Source: Pelargonium nanum (taxonomy: Eukaryota; Streptophyta; Magnoliopsida; Geraniales; Geraniaceae). Taken from it: a stretch of DNA of 24,317 nucleotides. This document shows, one piece after another, positions 19,597 through 24,317 of this stretch. The stretch lies in the NCBI GenBank assembly GCA_036897485.1, contig JAYMTF010001313.1, positions 1-24,317 on the forward strand, written 5' to 3'. Both the position numbers and the translations under genes were made by a program. The first letter of the stretch is position 1. Each line of letters begins with the position of its first letter. The notes beneath the pieces were generated by a model. That model ran no database searches. It was given only the letters and a program-made list of their open reading frames with translations, and was not told the origin of the DNA.

Positions 19597-20267
19597 GTAG
19601 CAAACAAGCAAGACAGTAAGGACTCGTGAATATCAATTTTGTGGTAAAGAACTGATTGTAAAGAGTTTTTAGCTTCAATAAGGATTTTTGTTCTTGGTTT
19701 GTTTATTTTAGATATGTTTGTTTTCCTTGATCGACTTTTTTATGATCTGTATTTTTCTCCTGTACCATTTCTATAACCTTTTCTTTTTCATTTATATGTG
19801 GAGGCATGTAGTTTAGTAAGAAACTGTGTTAGACTAATAGATTGTGTTTCTGGAATCATATTTGGTCCAAAGGAATCAGGAACTCAATGTTACACAATGT
19901 TTGTTGGCTACAAATCTCTAGTATTGCTCGAATGTCTTATGTGGTATTTGAAGAACTGTTACAAGGTTGTACTTTTCATGTAAGGTTCATATTTTGTGTT
20001 GACTTGATATTGAATTGTATTGGATAAACAACTTAGTTTATGCTAAAACTTCAAATTCCATCTGTACTTTTCTTGAATCGGATTCAAATTACTCTATCAA
20101 TTCAATTACATTCCAAAATTTAAATTGCCACTTTTAGTTTGAATTGGATACGATCAAATTTTGAGTAACTTAGAGCGTAAGTATGTGCCAATATTATTGA
20201 ATTTTGCTCTCAAATTTGACTCTTTGATTTTCCAGACAGAAACTCTTAGCCAATAAATCATGGTTGG
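19597..20267. other. 3'UTR of the seven-pass gene and distal cytochrome c promoter
   Basis: A poly(A)-signal-like AATAAGG is at about 19677, some 80 bases after the stop; T-rich DNA follows. The rest is AT-rich without a supported gene. Overlapping + strand open frames near 19800-20030 show no motif. Confidence 0.45.
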
Positions 20268-20282
20268 TGATGTCACGTCATC
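20268..20282 (+). promoter_or_regulatory. ACGT (bZIP) motif in the cytochrome c promoter
   Basis: TGATGTCACGTCATC is a near-palindromic ACGT-core site with TGACGTGACA on the other strand, a good bZIP binding sequence. It lies about 550 bases before the cytochrome c ATG. It pairs with a G-box 200 bases downstream. Confidence 0.5.
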
Positions 20283-20472
20283 GATTAACACTCATATCCA
20301 CCACAGTGAATGCCCTTCCCGGATACATTTCGTTTGTTTGTTTCTAGTCATTTTGTTCTCATTCAAACAAGATCTTGTATCAAACCAATCACGAATAAAC
20401 AACGGCGGAGATTCAACGAGCCAAAGAGAATTAGAACATTGCATCTCCGTAGACTAGCCGCTAACTTCTTGA

Positions 20473-20478
20473 CACGTG
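20473..20478. promoter_or_regulatory. G-box CACGTG in the cytochrome c promoter
   Basis: GACACGTGCA at 20471-20480. Together with the ACGT motif at 20268-20282 it recalls the promoter segment described for Arabidopsis Cytc-2, where a G-box and an ACGT motif give light- and sugar-related expression. The match of motif types is seen; the shared function is inferred. Confidence 0.5.
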
Positions 20479-20722
20479 CAGTCAACATCAGCCAATCGTT
20501 TTTCTATTCAATTTATTTAACTGCCACCAAACCTTCTAGAAAACTCGGCGGGGAATAGAGAATTAGCAGTAAAATCATTAGTCAAAATAAAATCAGTGTA
20601 CGAATTAGAAATAAATGAGGGAAGGGTATATTCGTCATTTTCCACGGTCAAGACGCGTGGCCACCATCTTAGATTCGTGTGCCTTGTGCTGACTATATTG
20701 CCTGGAAAGTTCCTCTCCAAGC

Positions 20723-20730
20723 AAACCCTA
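20723..20730 (+). promoter_or_regulatory. Telo-box AAACCCTA in the cytochrome c leader
   Basis: AAACCCTA lies 90 bases before the start codon, probably close to the transcription start. Telo-boxes at this position are usual in plant genes for translation and respiration. Confidence 0.5.
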
Positions 20731-20814
20731 GAAAGCTCTTGCTGTTGTTCGGCGCTGTGATTGACGGAGATCGAAATCTTCTTCAGAGAGATCTGCTAGC
20801 TTCGGTCGGAGTAG

Positions 20815-23515
<2,701 letters not shown>

Positions 23516-24256
23516 TTGTTTTCCTTACTATAGGTTGTCCGTTGTCCACATTTTGCTACAACCGGAAGAGTTTGGTTGTTAGATCATGTCAGATTAATTT
23601 TTTTCCTGAAGAATGGAAATGAACAATATCTTGTGAAAATAAGACCATAAAAGGGTCTCCAACACAGCTGTTTTTATGGAGCAGGCTAGAGAACAAATAT
23701 TTCACATCCTTTTTTGTGAACTACACTTAATTGGCGGCATTAATCATGAACCCCCCCTATTGATTTTTTTAATATCTCTGAATCCTCATTTCATTATTGG
23801 TGTGATTGTTATGCATGCTTGAATATGTCTCTGTCCTTTTAATGAGTGACTACTAGTTGGTACCTACATTCCTATGAGTTGTCCAATGACTAATCTATTG
23901 CTTCAATTGGAGATGAGATCTGCCCAACATTGTCAAGTTGGTGATGGATGATTATCATGTTTTGGCAATCTGGATTTTAGTTTGGATTTGGTTTTGGATT
24001 TTTAGTGTAGATATGTAGAATTGCTTGATCTGGTTTTACTTTTCAAAAATTGATAAGATCTGTTTTAAGTCATCTCCAGCCTGTCTTTCAATATCTAAAG
24101 TCTGAAGCATCTTGATTATAGGTAGTGATTTGTAGAGTAGCTTTATGATAGGTTCTTTCTAGTGATATTTAAAGCCATATTTTCATTTTAGGGTGAATTA
24201 GGCAAAAGTTGATGCCAATGCCATGTGCTGTGAATAATAAATAATGGCATCAGAAA
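23516..24256. other. 3'UTR of cytochrome c and downstream spacer
   Basis: The 3'UTR probably ends near 23640-23700; AAAATAAGACC at about 23636 is the nearest poly(A)-signal-like sequence. Beyond it the DNA is AT-rich and holds no supported gene. Confidence 0.4.
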
Positions 24257-24317
24257 TCTATATATATATATATATAAAGCAACACCCTCTTTGGACACGT
24301 GTCCTAACCTTAGAATT
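24257..24317 (+). mobile_element. Possible Helitron 5' end running off the window
   Basis: After AAA, a TC at 24257 opens TCTATATATAT..., a (TA)n run, then AAAGCAACACC and the palindrome GGACACGTGTCC (24293-24304). Plant Helitrons begin with TC, often TCTATA..., inserted after an A, with AAAGC soon after. The 3' end is outside the window, so the call is tentative; the (TA)n could equally be a plain microsatellite. Confidence 0.3.

Noticed and set aside
20260..20720. Small open frames on both strands in the cytochrome c promoter
   Set aside because: They overlap each other and the ACGT/G-box promoter region, with no motifs.

Overview
The window is nuclear DNA from a flowering plant, most likely a eudicot. 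The genes are widely spaced and split by GT-AG introns, leaders are CT-rich and often interrupted by an intron, intergenic DNA is AT-rich, and every recognisable protein is closest in character to plant families. I could not fix the species.

Five protein genes are supported. From left to right: a cytosolic leucyl-tRNA synthetase (LeuRS, + strand, one coding exon 1820-5089, with a 5'UTR intron and probable 3'UTR introns); a DUF579 glucuronoxylan 4-O-methyltransferase (GXM, - strand, 7277-8149, no introns); an N-myristoylated CDK-like Ser/Thr kinase (- strand, eight coding exons rebuilt here, 13632 down to 9058, 714 aa); a seven-pass membrane protein of the plant 'candidate GPCR' kind (+ strand, 18394-19596, 400 aa, with a 5'UTR intron and a leader full of upstream ORFs); and mitochondrial cytochrome c (+ strand, three exons, 20821-23515, 112 aa).

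These genes do not form one pathway. They look like a conserved syntenic block: as I recall the Arabidopsis maps, LeuRS-GXM3-kinase are consecutive on chromosome 1 (At1g09620/09610/09600), and GXM2, a kinase and CYTC-2 lie close together on chromosome 4 (At4g09990/10010/10040). The window appears to carry the order from which both were derived. Promoters fit the genes: three site II motifs in front of LeuRS, an ACGT motif, G-box and telo-box in front of cytochrome c, and a palindromic G-box in front of the kinase.

The non-genic DNA holds several decayed mobile elements. The clearest is a 274-bp non-autonomous hAT-type element (16113-16386) with an 8-bp target duplication. Kinase intron 7 has a miniature LTR-retrotransposon remnant with recognisable primer-binding and polypurine sites. 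Cytochrome c intron 2 has inverted and direct repeats and an old repeat fragment, and a possible Helitron 5' end runs off the right edge. I found no bacterial-type systems, CRISPR arrays or rRNA genes, and no convincing undescribed multi-gene system. The most interesting regulatory signals are the uORF cluster before the seven-pass protein and the LeuRS stop codon that sits inside a consensus splice donor.
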